The position numbers and the translations under genes are program-made. A stretch of DNA of 64,000 nt from Devriesea agamarum (GTDB lineage: Bacteria > Actinomycetota > Actinomycetes > Actinomycetales > Dermabacteraceae). The notes below the pieces were generated by a model, which was given only the letters and a program-made list of their open reading frames with translations, was not told the DNA's origin and searched no databases. The DNA is taken from positions 248,001-312,000 of the forward strand of contig NZ_LN849456.1 of the NCBI RefSeq assembly GCF_900070355.1. Direction: 5' to 3'. Below are positions 63,830 through 64,000 of the stretch, in pieces (the stretch's first letter is position 1; each line of letters starts with the position of its first letter).

Positions 63830-64000
63830 ATGACCACGACTGTGCCGGAGCTCGCCGTGCTAGATGAGATCACTCCAAGTGCCCTGCGTGCACTCGGTGC
63901 ACAGGAGCTCCCACAGCTCGCAAGCGACCTGCGCCGCCGGTTAGTGGAAACGGTGTCCATCCACGGCGGTCACTTGGGGCCGAACCTCGGGGTCGTGGAA
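63830..64000 (+). CDS. dxs: 1-deoxy-D-xylulose-5-phosphate synthase (3' end outside window)
   Basis: First enzyme of the non-mevalonate isoprenoid pathway, thiamine-diphosphate dependent. Only the first 57 residues are in the window; they match the family N-terminus (PSALRALGAQELPQLASDLR, then GGHLGPNLGVVE). The ATG is preceded by GGGAGGAAAG. In M. tuberculosis dxs1 (Rv2682c) also lies in the same conserved neighbourhood as dut and trk. Confidence 0.92.
   Translation, partial: MTTTVPELAVLDEITPSALRALGAQELPQLASDLRRRLVETVSIHGGHLGPNLGVVE

Overview
This window is chromosomal DNA from a fairly GC-rich actinobacterium, probably of the order Micrococcales. Genus is not decidable from sequence alone. 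The evidence is the set of actinobacterial marker families: SepH, DUF3043, DUF3093, DUF3159, DUF3710, DUF4192, DUF4193, DUF5998, PknL with its Rv2175c-type partner, the actinobacterial cytochrome oxidase subunit CtaF, a di-haem QcrC, and frequent GTG/TTG starts. No tRNA, rRNA, CRISPR array or intact insertion sequence was seen.

Layout. 1-9070: translation and housekeeping genes (end of hisS, a thioredoxin, a DeaD-type helicase, aspS, a DUF3043 membrane protein, an M20 peptidase, a small membrane protein, erpA). 9196-18910: the respiratory block. ctaC-ctaD-ctaF (+) converge on ctaE-qcrC-qcrA-qcrB (-), which together encode most of the bcc-aa3 supercomplex. Between the two operons lies a small accessory patch (12651-14506) with an AAA-type kinase, a repeat-bearing AT-rich gap, a truncated ABC ATPase and a small membrane protein. 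19143-34900: trpD, a DEDDh exonuclease/GIY-YIG fusion, a long-chain acyl-CoA ligase, a hydrolase, an acyltransferase, class II DAHP synthase, PknL facing its likely substrate protein, a polyprenyl diphosphate synthase, DUF4192, metX and uspA. From memory, much of 8666-31539 follows the M. tuberculosis order Rv2204c to Rv2173.

35269-42734: sigA, a small zinc-binding-like protein, and topoisomerase IV (parE, parC) with hisF between them. 42810-48811: a GNAT/acyl-CoA synthetase fusion, DUF5998, an alkaline-phosphatase-superfamily enzyme and sepH. 49203-61272: a second conserved actinobacterial block (DUF4193, DUF3093, dut, DUF3710, OB-fold, DUF3159, two TrkA proteins, an APC permease, a TRAM/RlmD-type RNA methyltransferase), then aconitase. 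61697-63133 is an isolated, visibly AT-rich gene for an ApeA-like HEPN protein, a probable anti-phage abortive-infection gene, placed between acnA and the start of dxs (63830 to the window end).

Regulation. Several genes have a TANNNT-like hexamer exactly 6-7 nt before the start codon and no Shine-Dalgarno, which suggests leaderless transcripts (DUF3043, M20 peptidase, aroG, pknL, parE, the GNAT/CoA ligase, DUF5998, dut, APC permease). Other notable sites are a perfect-arm inverted repeat before acnA, two 23-bp hairpins without a U-tract after aspS and sigA, and a consensus-like promoter before the ApeA-like gene.
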